Origin: Variovorax guangxiensis
GTDB taxonomy: Bacteria > Pseudomonadota > Gammaproteobacteria > Burkholderiales > Burkholderiaceae_C
Assembly (NCBI RefSeq): GCF_003952165.1
Contig: NZ_RXFT01000012.1
Location: 157,828-221,827 of the forward strand
Reading direction: 5' to 3'
DNA length: 64,000 nt
This document shows, piece after piece, positions 16,153-23,393 of the stretch (its first letter is position 1; every line of letters starts with the position of its first letter). Below the pieces are notes generated by a model. That model was not told where the DNA came from and did no database searches. It worked only from the letters and a program-made list of their open reading frames with translations. A program made the translations under genes and the position numbers.

Positions 16153-16971
16153 ATGAAGAAGAGACTTGGCATTCCCCTGTTCGTGATCTGTTCTTTCCTG
16201 GCGGGCTGCACATCGGCATCTGACCTGGATCGAAAGGCAGACCGCACGCAAAGCCCCTCCGCGGATGCACGCTGGCTGACGCTGATCGTGAAGGCTGCGG
16301 ATGGTGTGGAGCCCCAGCCCGTCACGCTGCAGTACGCGTCTGAGAAATGCAAGGAAGCGACGCACTACGGCGTTGGCGGCCAGTCGCAAAGCGGCACTGC
16401 CATGATGCGAGCCTTGAACTTCGAGAAGGTCGAGCTCGTCAGGGAGGCCTCGGGTAACGCCTACAAGGCGCGCTTCGCCATCGATGCAGGAGGTGCTTGC
16501 CAGTGGAAACTTGTATCGCTGGAAACTTCATTCAAGTACCGCAGCAACCATCGGCTGGTCAAAGGCAGGGAAGTGATCTCGCATGGAAACGAGTTCAACT
16601 TCAGGAGCGCGAAGGATGCCATTCGCACCCCGAACGTGAAGGCGGAGTTCGCGTACTTCCCTGTGATCCTTGTGAAGGACGATCCTTCGAAGAATGAACT
16701 TCGGCTGCGGCCCAAGTCACTCTTCTTTCCGCCGAACCTCGATCCCTCGGCATCTGGAACCATGACCCTGGAAGTGAGAGTTGTCGAAGACATGGCCATG
16801 ACGGTTCGCGCCGACCCTCAGGAGGGCCACCGCTATCTGGTGACCTACCCCGACGGTGCGACGGGGACGAGTCCATACCTCGATACGGTAGGTGTGGAGG
16901 ATGAGCGGATGCAATGCCTGCTTTCTGCAGGCAAGAAGTCCTGCGCCGAGTTAGGCCCTCGAAGAAGATGA
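16153..16971 (+). CDS. Hypothetical lipoprotein
   Basis: 272-residue predicted lipoprotein with signal MKKRLGIPLFVICSF and lipobox LAGC (Cys19). The mature part is soluble and beta-rich, with Cys at several positions (CKEATHYGV, ACQWKL, MQCLLSAGKKSC) that may form disulfides. No family recognised. Start chosen at 16153 because the 18 upstream codons precede the signal peptide. It is a single gene with no obvious partner. Confidence 0.6.
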   Translation: MKKRLGIPLFVICSFLAGCTSASDLDRKADRTQSPSADARWLTLIVKAADGVEPQPVTLQYASEKCKEATHYGVGGQSQSGTAMMRALNFEKVELVREASGNAYKARFAIDAGGACQWKLVSLETSFKYRSNHRLVKGREVISHGNEFNFRSAKDAIRTPNVKAEFAYFPVILVKDDPSKNELRLRPKSLFFPPNLDPSASGTMTLEVRVVEDMAMTVRADPQEGHRYLVTYPDGATGTSPYLDTVGVEDERMQCLLSAGKKSCAELGPRRR

Positions 16972-17034
16972 TGCGTGAGTGCTTTTATCAGAGGTCGCGC
17001 GCAGGGTTGCATATCTTGCTGATCGAGCCGGTTC

Positions 17035-17487
17035 TTACCCGAGCTGCTCGGCAAGCCCGACGATGATGCCCTCGGGCCCGCGAATATATGCGAGCCGGTA
17101 CGACTCCCCGTACTGCATCTGGCCGATGATCTCCGCGCCATGGGCCTGCATCCGGTCAACGACGGCATCGATGTCGTCCACGCCGAACATGATGCGGCGA
17201 AGGCCCAGCGTGTTCACCGGCGCATTCACGGGGCCGAACCTCACCGCATCCGGCGTGTGGAACTTGTCCAGCTCGATTCCTTGCCCATCCGGAGTCCGGA
17301 GCATCGCGAGGGTGGCGCGAACGTCTCCAAGCCCTATGAGGCTGCCGACGGAAGGCCCTTCGACCGTGGTCTGGCCTTCGAGCTCCAGACCGAGTTCGAC
17401 GAAGAATGCTTTCACCGCTTCCAGGTCATCGACAACGATCAGGATGTTGTCCATTCGCTTGACTGCCATGTCTCCCACTCCTTTCAT
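17035..17487 (-). CDS. VOC-family (glyoxalase-like) protein
   Basis: 150 residues (144 if started at MAVKRMDNIL, 17469). One vicinal-oxygen-chelate domain made of two beta-alpha-beta-beta-beta units: NILIVVDDLEAVKAFF opens the first, IMFGVDDIDAVVDRM the second, and YIRGPEGIIVGLAE ends it with the family's metal-ligand Glu-type position (here EGIIVGLAE). Likely a metal-dependent lyase or dioxygenase-like enzyme, substrate unknown. It follows the TPR-like gene with a 3-base gap, so the two are cotranscribed. Confidence 0.75.
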   Translation of the reverse strand: MKGVGDMAVKRMDNILIVVDDLEAVKAFFVELGLELEGQTTVEGPSVGSLIGLGDVRATLAMLRTPDGQGIELDKFHTPDAVRFGPVNAPVNTLGLRRIMFGVDDIDAVVDRMQAHGAEIIGQMQYGESYRLAYIRGPEGIIVGLAEQLG

Positions 17488-17490
17488 CGA

Positions 17491-18105
17491 TCAGGTGGAG
17501 TTCGCGAGCAGTGCCTTGGCCCGCGCCAGCAATTCCTTGGTCGCCTTCTTGGCCGGGCGGCGTTCCGCGATCTTTGTGGCGAGCCGTTCGACGATGGGCC
17601 GATGCTCCATGCCGATGGCGATCTCCAGCAGTTCTTCCTGATGCGGGTGGATCGCCGTGTAGTCCCTGTCGACTTCGGCGCATCGCGACACGGCTTCATC
17701 GAACAGTTGCGCAAAGCGCTCCGGCTCTTGCCGGGCATTCAGCAGCAGCTGGTAGAAGGCCCACTCGACCATGTGCCTGTCGTTCGAAAGTCCGTTTCCG
17801 GCCCAATCGAAGGCGATGGCCTGGCGCAGCAATGGTTCCGCGGTCTCGATCTCCGCTGCGCGGTTGAACGCGATGCCCGCCCGCACGAGATGGTTCATCG
17901 CCTGATTGGGCCTGGACTGATCCGCGCGATGCTCGGCATCGGCTCTTTCAGCTGCAAGGCAGAAGAGCAGGGCTGCCTCCGCATGGAATTGCCTGTCCTG
18001 GCGGTGATGGGCGCGGGTGGCCACATCGAACGCGGAGAAAGGCGCGCCGGCTTTCTCCTTCATCAGGTCGCGCGCCGCGTCGCGGTCGAAATTCGGCAGG
18101 TTCAT
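17491..18105 (-). CDS. Helical TPR-like hypothetical protein
   Basis: 204 residues, almost entirely helical, with regularly spaced Ala/Leu helices resembling tetratricopeptide units (AMNHLVRAGIAFNRAAEI, AEPLLRQAIAFDW). No catalytic motif. Upstream partner of the VOC gene in a two-gene unit. Function unknown; possibly a scaffold or an immunity-type helical protein. Confidence 0.55.
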   Translation of the reverse strand: MNLPNFDRDAARDLMKEKAGAPFSAFDVATRAHHRQDRQFHAEAALLFCLAAERADAEHRADQSRPNQAMNHLVRAGIAFNRAAEIETAEPLLRQAIAFDWAGNGLSNDRHMVEWAFYQLLLNARQEPERFAQLFDEAVSRCAEVDRDYTAIHPHQEELLEIAIGMEHRPIVERLATKIAERRPAKKATKELLARAKALLANST

Positions 18106-18172
18106 TGGTGGATGAAAAGCGAAGAGCGAGTTGTGTGGTGGCCGTACGGGGCTGCCGATGGCCGAACGGAAA

Positions 18173-18565
18173 CTACATGACGTGAATGTCGTTCAACCGC
18201 ACCGTCAGCCCATCCGGGCCTTCTTCGATGTAGAAGGTCGCGGTGAGGTCGGAGGCATATCCGTCGATGTTCAGGTCGTACCATATCTCGCCGATGCTGC
18301 CATGGCCATCATCCTGCCAGCGCGTGACTTCCTTTCGCTGGTGGATGTCGGTGGGTTCGCCGTTCAGCGTGACCTTCTGGCCGGCGCTGCATTCGCAGTA
18401 CGACTTGATGACCTGCCGGATCAGTTCCGGCGTCCATTGCATCGATGGTTCCTGCGCGGTGAATCCGAAGGCTGCCGCGTAGTCTTCGGCTTCCAGGAGC
18501 CTTGCCCATTCGTCTGCGAACTTGATGAGGTCTTCATCGGAAGCGGAGATTGGTAGGTGAGCCAT
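18173..18565 (-). CDS. Hypothetical protein, NTF2-like in style
   Basis: 130-residue acidic soluble protein. A helical N-terminus (DEDLIKFADEWARLLEAEDY) followed by strands (EIWYDLNIDGYASDLTATFY) fits the cone-shaped NTF2-like fold, as in immunity or scaffold proteins, but no signature is present. Monocistronic; a GGCCGA repeat core lies upstream at 18597. Confidence 0.45.
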   Translation of the reverse strand: MAHLPISASDEDLIKFADEWARLLEAEDYAAAFGFTAQEPSMQWTPELIRQVIKSYCECSAGQKVTLNGEPTDIHQRKEVTRWQDDGHGSIGEIWYDLNIDGYASDLTATFYIEEGPDGLTVRLNDIHVM

Positions 18566-18721
18566 GGCTGCGAGTGCGAGGGTATGAAGTCCTGAGTTGC
18601 TGGCCGATTGTTGTCCATCAGAGGGCGGACAGGGTGCTCACTCTCGCCCCTTCGCCCGGGAAATCTGCTCTCGGCTTGCGAGGTCTAAACTGTCGCTCCG
18701 CTTTTTGCAGGAGACGACCCC

Positions 18722-19378
18722 ATGTCCCGATTGCTTGTGCGCAGCTTCGGTGTTTCGCTGGACGGCTTCGCGGCCGGCCCCGATCAGAGCCTGGAGCACC
18801 CACTGGGTGTTCGCGGTCCCGAACTCATGGACTGGTTCTTTCCCACGCGCGTCTGGCAGCAGATGCAGAAGACGGGTGAGGCCAATGGCGAGACCGGCAT
18901 CGACAACGAGATCGCCGAGCAGGGCTTCGCCGAGATGGGCGCCTGGATCCTCGGGCGCAACATGTTCGGCCCGGTGCGCGGCCCCTGGCCCGACGAAAGC
19001 TGGAAGGGCTGGTGGGGCGACGAGCCTCCGTACCACGTGCCCGTATTCGTGCTGACCCACCATCCCCGTGCGCCGCTGACGATGAAGGGCGGTACTACCT
19101 TCCACTTCGTCACCGGCGGCGTCCACGATGCGCTGGCGCAGGCGCGGGCCGCCGCGGGCGGGCGCGATGTGCGCGTGGGAGGCGGCGCGGCCACCGTGCG
19201 CGAATACCTGAAGGCCGGGCTGATCGACGAACTGCACCTTGCAGTGCGCCCGGTACTGCTTGGCAAGGGCGAGGCACTGTTCGCGGGCCTGGATCTGCCG
19301 GCGCTGGGCTACCGCTGCGAACGGCAGGTGGCGGGCGAGCGCGCCACGCACATGTTCCTGAGTCGCGTCGCGCCCTGA
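18722..19378 (+). CDS. Dihydrofolate-reductase-fold (RibD C-terminal-like) protein
   Basis: 218-residue RibD_C/DHFR-fold protein. It shows the family's opening SFGVSLDGFAAGPDQS, the NADPH-contacting glycine region GAWILGRNMFGP and VRVGGGAATVREYL, and LIDELHLAVRPVLLG near the end. Stand-alone members act as reductases on unknown pteridine-like or other substrates. Start is a clean ATG after GGAGACGACCCC, a good ribosome site. Confidence 0.8.
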   Translation: MSRLLVRSFGVSLDGFAAGPDQSLEHPLGVRGPELMDWFFPTRVWQQMQKTGEANGETGIDNEIAEQGFAEMGAWILGRNMFGPVRGPWPDESWKGWWGDEPPYHVPVFVLTHHPRAPLTMKGGTTFHFVTGGVHDALAQARAAAGGRDVRVGGGAATVREYLKAGLIDELHLAVRPVLLGKGEALFAGLDLPALGYRCERQVAGERATHMFLSRVAP

Positions 19379-19390
19379 TACGTTATCGGC

Positions 19391-20284
19391 TCAGGCTGCC
19401 TGCTGATTCTCCCGCGCGGACTTCGGCGCCTCGCTTCGCGCCAGCCACAGCCCGCTCGCGATGATCAATGCGCCGCCGCCCAGCGTCCAGGTGTCAGGCG
19501 CGGTCTGCCAGAACAGCCAGTCGATCAAGAGCGCCCATGCGAGCGCGCTGTATTCGAAGGGGGCGATGGCGGCGGCCTGGCCATGGCGGAAGGCCTCGGC
19601 GATGGCCAACTGGCCAAGGAAGCCACTCATGGCCAGGCCGGCGAGCACCCACGTGTGCTGGGGCTGGATCGGCACCCACTGCGGCGCCGACAGCAGGCCT
19701 CCGCCCACGGCCATGCCGATCGTCGTCCAGAAGACCAGCGCGGCGCTCGGCTCGGTACGGCTGATGAGCCGGCCCAGCATGTTCGACAGCGCATAGCAGA
19801 CCGCGGCCACGAGGATCGCCAGCGCACCCGTCGAAAGGAAGGCTCCCTGCTCGGGCCGCAGCGCGATCACCACCCCTGTGAAGCCCAGCCCGATGGCGAC
19901 CCAGTGCCGCGGCAGTATCGATTCGCCCAGCATCGGCACCGCGATGAGCACCATCAGCAACGGCGCGATGAAGGTGAGCGTGTAGGCCTCTGCCAGGCCC
20001 AGGGTCTTCAGGCCGTGGACGAAGAGCACGAGCATCGTCATGTTCAGCACGGCGCGCAGAAGATGCAGGCGCCAGCGCAGCTTGCGGTTGAAAACGCCGC
20101 CCATCTCGCGCCGCCAGGCGATGTACATGCACACCAGGGGCAGGGCGGTGAGGCCGCGCAGCGCCATCACCTGCAGCGGCGGATAGTGCCCCGCCAGGGT
20201 CTTGAGCATGGCGTCCATGCAGGCAAAGAAGGCGCAGGCCAGCAGCATTGCGGCGATGCCGCGCAGGGTTCCGGTCGGTTGCAT
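19391..20284 (-). CDS. EamA/DMT-family transporter
   Basis: 297-residue inner-membrane exporter with ten predicted helices in two EamA repeats (about residues 8-140 and 150-285). Repeat features visible: FACMDAMLKTLAGHYPPLQ, then ALRGLTALPL in the first and EPSAALVFWTTIGM in the second. Members export metabolites or amino acids; substrate not predictable. Convergent with the DHFR-fold gene, 12 bases apart. Confidence 0.85.
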   Translation of the reverse strand: MQPTGTLRGIAAMLLACAFFACMDAMLKTLAGHYPPLQVMALRGLTALPLVCMYIAWRREMGGVFNRKLRWRLHLLRAVLNMTMLVLFVHGLKTLGLAEAYTLTFIAPLLMVLIAVPMLGESILPRHWVAIGLGFTGVVIALRPEQGAFLSTGALAILVAAVCYALSNMLGRLISRTEPSAALVFWTTIGMAVGGGLLSAPQWVPIQPQHTWVLAGLAMSGFLGQLAIAEAFRHGQAAAIAPFEYSALAWALLIDWLFWQTAPDTWTLGGGALIIASGLWLARSEAPKSARENQQAA

Positions 20285-20395
20285 GGGGTTGTCTCCCGGC
20301 GGTGGCCGGATGTGGAGGCTCAGCGAGGGCCGAGCACGATGTCCGACTGCAGGGCGTACTCGACGCCCTCAAGACTTCAGCAGCTCAGAGGCCGA

Positions 20396-20686
20396 TCACA
20401 GTCCCTCGACAACCCGCAGATCCCGCTCGGCGCCATCACCCAGCGCAGCAAGCGCCGCCTGGTATTCAGGGCTGTCATGCGTGGCCGTGGCCTGCTCGAT
20501 GCTGTCGAATTCGATCAGAACGGTGCGCTCCGACAGGCCGTACTCGTAGACCTTCGTGGGCAGGCCGCGTGCCAGGAAGCGGCCGCCGCCTGCGGTGATT
20601 GCCGGGGCTGCCAGCTTTGCGTATGCCGCGAGCTTGTCGGCGTTCTTGATGGCGCGGTATGCGCTGACCCAGTAGGCTTTTGCCAT
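20396..20686 (-). CDS. DUF1330 protein
   Basis: 96-residue ferredoxin-like-fold protein of the DUF1330 family, with the family pattern YWVSAYRAIKNADKLAAY, GGRFLARG, VLIEFDSIEQA and SPEYQAAL, ending in VVEGL. Function unknown; the fold is shared with monooxygenases of the dimeric alpha/beta-barrel class. Monocistronic, minus strand, divergent in no obvious pair. Confidence 0.85.
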   Translation of the reverse strand: MAKAYWVSAYRAIKNADKLAAYAKLAAPAITAGGGRFLARGLPTKVYEYGLSERTVLIEFDSIEQATATHDSPEYQAALAALGDGAERDLRVVEGL

Positions 20687-20792
20687 GTCGGCTTCTCTCG
20701 TTTTGGTTGGGAGCGGGCAATATAGCTTGCCTGTTTGCCCTCCGCTTGAAAGGGCCGTTGCGAGAGAGCGGGCGTGGCTGCCTGCAGACTCC

Positions 20793-21293
20793 TCAGCAGA
20801 GCGCTGAACTCTGCGTGCGAACCACGGCGACCGGCGCGCCCTCGTCGCGCCACATCAGCAGTCCTCGCTGCATTGCCTCCCGCACGGCCTGCGTGCGCGA
20901 ACGCACGCCGAGCTTGCGGTACATGCTCTTCACCTGCGCCTCGATGGTGTTGATGGAGCGGTGGGTCGCGTCCGCGATCTGGCGGTTGGTCGAGCCGCCC
21001 GCGATCATGCAAAGCACCTTGAGCTCGCGCGACGACAGCGGGGCGGCGGGGGCGTCGGACGCTGGTTCGCATCGGGCCGCCGAAGACGCGATGGCGCCAA
21101 GGATGCCCTGCGCGGCGCGGGCCGCGGCCGGTGCGTCGCCCGTCTCGATCGAGCGAAGCAGGAACGCCAGCTGAACTTCGCTGGCCTGGGTGAACAGTTC
21201 GCACAGGGCGCCGGCCACCGCCATGGCGTGGGCGGAGTGGCCTGGGTGCATGGGCACGGCGATTTCCTCTGGGGCGTGGAGGGACTGCATCAT
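20793..21293 (-). CDS. LuxR-family regulator with short N-terminal domain
   Basis: 166 residues. N-terminal 85 residues are an unrecognised helical module (LCELFTQASEVQLAFLLRSI); the C-terminal 70 hold a LuxR-type HTH (SSRELKVLCMIAGGSTNRQIADATHRSINTIEAQVKSMYRKLGV, quoted here only in part by its start SSRELKVL and end KLGV). Start chosen at MMQSLHAPEE, because the 50 codons before it are Arg/Pro-rich noise. Effector unknown; not a response regulator (no receiver). Confidence 0.7.
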   Translation of the reverse strand: MMQSLHAPEEIAVPMHPGHSAHAMAVAGALCELFTQASEVQLAFLLRSIETGDAPAAARAAQGILGAIASSAARCEPASDAPAAPLSSRELKVLCMIAGGSTNRQIADATHRSINTIEAQVKSMYRKLGVRSRTQAVREAMQRGLLMWRDEGAPVAVVRTQSSALC

Positions 21294-21553
21294 GAAAAGT
21301 GGTGGAAGGCTGCACTGGCCTGCGGCTGGCGGATCGTTGTCTTGTCCGGGGCGCCGGAGAGCGAAGTCGATGGTATTAATCGCCTTGCCCTCGCGCACCT
21401 GCTTTCGGGGCGCAGATGTGCTGCGCATCACATTCCGGTGCAAAGAGTCTCGCAGTCCCCGAACAGGCTCCAGCAGCGCATCGGTTCGAATGCTGGTCAG
21501 GCGGCCGGCGCCTGGAAAGCCCCCGCTGCGGGAGCCGTACTGTTTAACGGGGC

Positions 21554-21754
21554 GTGCTGCACCAGCTCACGCAACTGGCGCGCGTGCGCGAGGGCGGCTA
21601 CGACAAGCGCATCTCGCAATCGATGATCGCCTCGTACTCGGGCCTGTCGCGCGAGGTGGTAAACAAGACCATGCGCGACATGGAGCAGCGCGGCCTGCTG
21701 CGTCGCGATGCGCATGCGGTGCATGTGATGCATACATTTGCGCAGCCTGCCTGA
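21554..21754 (+). pseudogene. Isolated Crp/Fnr HTH fragment (third paralogue)
   Basis: 66 codons from GTG to TGA encode only the winged helix of a Crp/Fnr protein (VLHQLTQLARVREGGYDK, then SMIASYSGLSREVVNKTM). It is nearly identical in protein to the HTH of the two intact paralogues nearby. An in-frame TAA at 21545-21547 bounds it upstream, and the cyclic-nucleotide-like domain is missing. Either a decaying duplicate or a stand-alone HTH that competes for the same operator. Confidence 0.6.
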
Positions 21755-21824
21755 GCGGATCGGATGCACGGCCTCCCATGTTTGTGTGTTCCCTCGAAGC
21801 GGCCTTGGGAAGCACCATTCGATG

Positions 21825-22481
21825 ATGTACCTACATCCCCTGATGGCGAGTCTGCCGCTGGCGGAGCGCACCAAGCTCGGCGAGTCCACCCGCCTGCATT
21901 CCTACAAGCGCAACGAAGTCGTGTTGGCCGCCGGCGATTCGACCGACCAGATCTACTGCGTGGCGAGCGGCTTGCTGCGCGTGGTTTCGTTGAACCAGCG
22001 CGGCGACACGGAGATGACCACGGAGTTCATCGGACCCAACGACTTCTTCTTCCATCTGTCGATGCAGGAAGACAGCTACTGCTCGAAGAAGACGCTGGTT
22101 GCCGCACTGCCTTCGTCGGTGTACCTGATTCCGGTCGGGGAGATGCGCAGCCTCTGCAAGAGACATCCGGAAGTGGCGCTCGGCCTGCTGGGCCTTGCGA
22201 TGAAGCGCATGAGCACGCTGCGGGGCCAGTTCCACCGCATCTCCGTGCACACGGCCGAAGACTCGGTGCTTCGCGTGCTGCAGCAGCTCACGCGGCTCGC
22301 GCCCGCGGGCGAGCAAGGCTATGACAAGCGCATCACCCAATCGGTGATCGCCTCTTATTCGGGACTGTCGCGCGAGGTGGTCAACAAGACCATGCGCGAC
22401 TTCGAACTGCGTGGCCTGGTGCGCCGCGACGATGACGGCGTGCACGTCGCCAACGATTTCGCGACGACCGACTTCGCCTGA
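21825..22481 (+). CDS. Crp/Fnr-family transcriptional regulator
   Basis: 218-residue regulator: N-terminal cNMP-like domain (about 1-125, SYKRNEVVLAAGDSTDQIYCV), dimer helix, then an HTH (150-205, TQSVIASYSGLSREVVNKT). Start at MYLHPLM, which matches the start of the paralogue at 23305. No N-terminal Fe-S Cys cluster and no Fnr-type ligand residues, so it senses neither O2 by cluster nor a classic cAMP with certainty. Close convergent twin of the gene at 22523-23305. Confidence 0.85.
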   Translation: MYLHPLMASLPLAERTKLGESTRLHSYKRNEVVLAAGDSTDQIYCVASGLLRVVSLNQRGDTEMTTEFIGPNDFFFHLSMQEDSYCSKKTLVAALPSSVYLIPVGEMRSLCKRHPEVALGLLGLAMKRMSTLRGQFHRISVHTAEDSVLRVLQQLTRLAPAGEQGYDKRITQSVIASYSGLSREVVNKTMRDFELRGLVRRDDDGVHVANDFATTDFA

Positions 22482-22487
22482 AGGAAA

Positions 22488-22514
22488 GCCCGGCGTTCGC
22501 ATTCGCCGCCGGGC
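22488..22514. terminator. Terminator hairpin between convergent Crp genes
   Basis: GCCCGGCG (22488-22495) pairs with CGCCGGGC (22507-22514), eight pairs with an 11-base loop, followed on the plus strand by gcacgTTTTC. Placed between two convergent genes, it could end both transcripts. Confidence 0.6.
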
Positions 22515-22522
22515 GCACGTTT

Positions 22523-23305
22523 TCAATCCTTGCCGGGTTCGGCTTCGCGCCGCGTGCGTGGCAGGTCGAAGAATTCCGGCGGCAGCATCGGGTCGTGCTG
22601 CCGCGGCTCGACCGAAGACAGGTTCTGCTCCAGCGGCAGCAGGCCGCCGAAGTCGGTTGCGGCGAAGTCGGGCTGCACATGCACGCCGTGCTCGTCGCGC
22701 CGCACGAGGCCGCGGCTTTCCATGTCGCGCATGGTCTTGTTGACCACCTCGCGCGACAGTCCCGAATAAGAGGCGATCACCGATTGGGTGATGCGCTTGT
22801 CGTAGCCGCCAGTGCCAGCGGGCGCCAGCAGCGTGAGCTGGTGCAGCACACGCCCCACCAGGTCCTCGGCCGAGAGCGCGGAGATGCGGCGCAGCTGGCT
22901 GCGGATGACGCTCATGCGCTTCATCGCAAGCCCGAGCAGGCCGATGGCCACTTCGGGGTGCGCACCGCAGATGCGGCGGATGGCGGCCACGGGCACCAGG
23001 TAGACGGCCGAAGGCAGCGCGGCGACCAGCGTCTGCATGGCCTGGTAGCGGTCTTCGGTGAATGAGGGGCTCAGGAAGAAGTCGTCCTGGCGGATGAAAT
23101 CGGTGGTGACGTCGCTGGCCTGCGCGCTGCCCCTGCCGTGGGCGACGACACGCAGCAGCCCGCTGGCCACGCAATAGATGCGGTCGGTCCAGGTGTCGGC
23201 CTCCAGCACGATCTCGTTGCGCCTGAATGAGCGCAGCTCGCAGCTCTGGACGAGCGCCGCTCGCTCCGCCGGCGGCACGTTGGTGATGAGGGGATGCAGG
23301 TACAT
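22523..23305 (-). CDS. Crp/Fnr-family transcriptional regulator (paralogue)
   Basis: 260 residues; same architecture as the plus-strand twin: cNMP-like domain (FRRNEIVLEADTWTDRIYCV) and HTH (TQSVIASYSGLSREVVNKT, identical motif). Start at MYLHPLITNV. It has a 40-residue C-terminal extension beyond the HTH (to EAEPGKD) that the twin lacks. It is divergent from nothing and lies just downstream of the terminator of the adhesin operon, on the same strand. Confidence 0.85.
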   Translation of the reverse strand: MYLHPLITNVPPAERAALVQSCELRSFRRNEIVLEADTWTDRIYCVASGLLRVVAHGRGSAQASDVTTDFIRQDDFFLSPSFTEDRYQAMQTLVAALPSAVYLVPVAAIRRICGAHPEVAIGLLGLAMKRMSVIRSQLRRISALSAEDLVGRVLHQLTLLAPAGTGGYDKRITQSVIASYSGLSREVVNKTMRDMESRGLVRRDEHGVHVQPDFAATDFGGLLPLEQNLSSVEPRQHDPMLPPEFFDLPRTRREAEPGKD

Positions 23306-23339
23306 GGTTCGCGCGAATGCCCGGCCCGGAGGCGGGCGG

Positions 23340-23378
23340 AAAAAGCCCCGGCAGGGCGCGCAGCGCACCGGCCGGGGC
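23340..23378 (-). terminator. Rho-independent terminator of the adhesin operon
   Basis: On the minus strand GCCCCGGC (23378-23371) pairs with GCCGGGGC (23352-23345), with further inner pairing, and is followed by TTTTT (23344-23340). It lies 16 bases after the stop of the giant repeat protein, so it ends the hfa-like operon. Confidence 0.8.
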
Positions 23379-23393
23379 AAGGGGGGGCGACGC

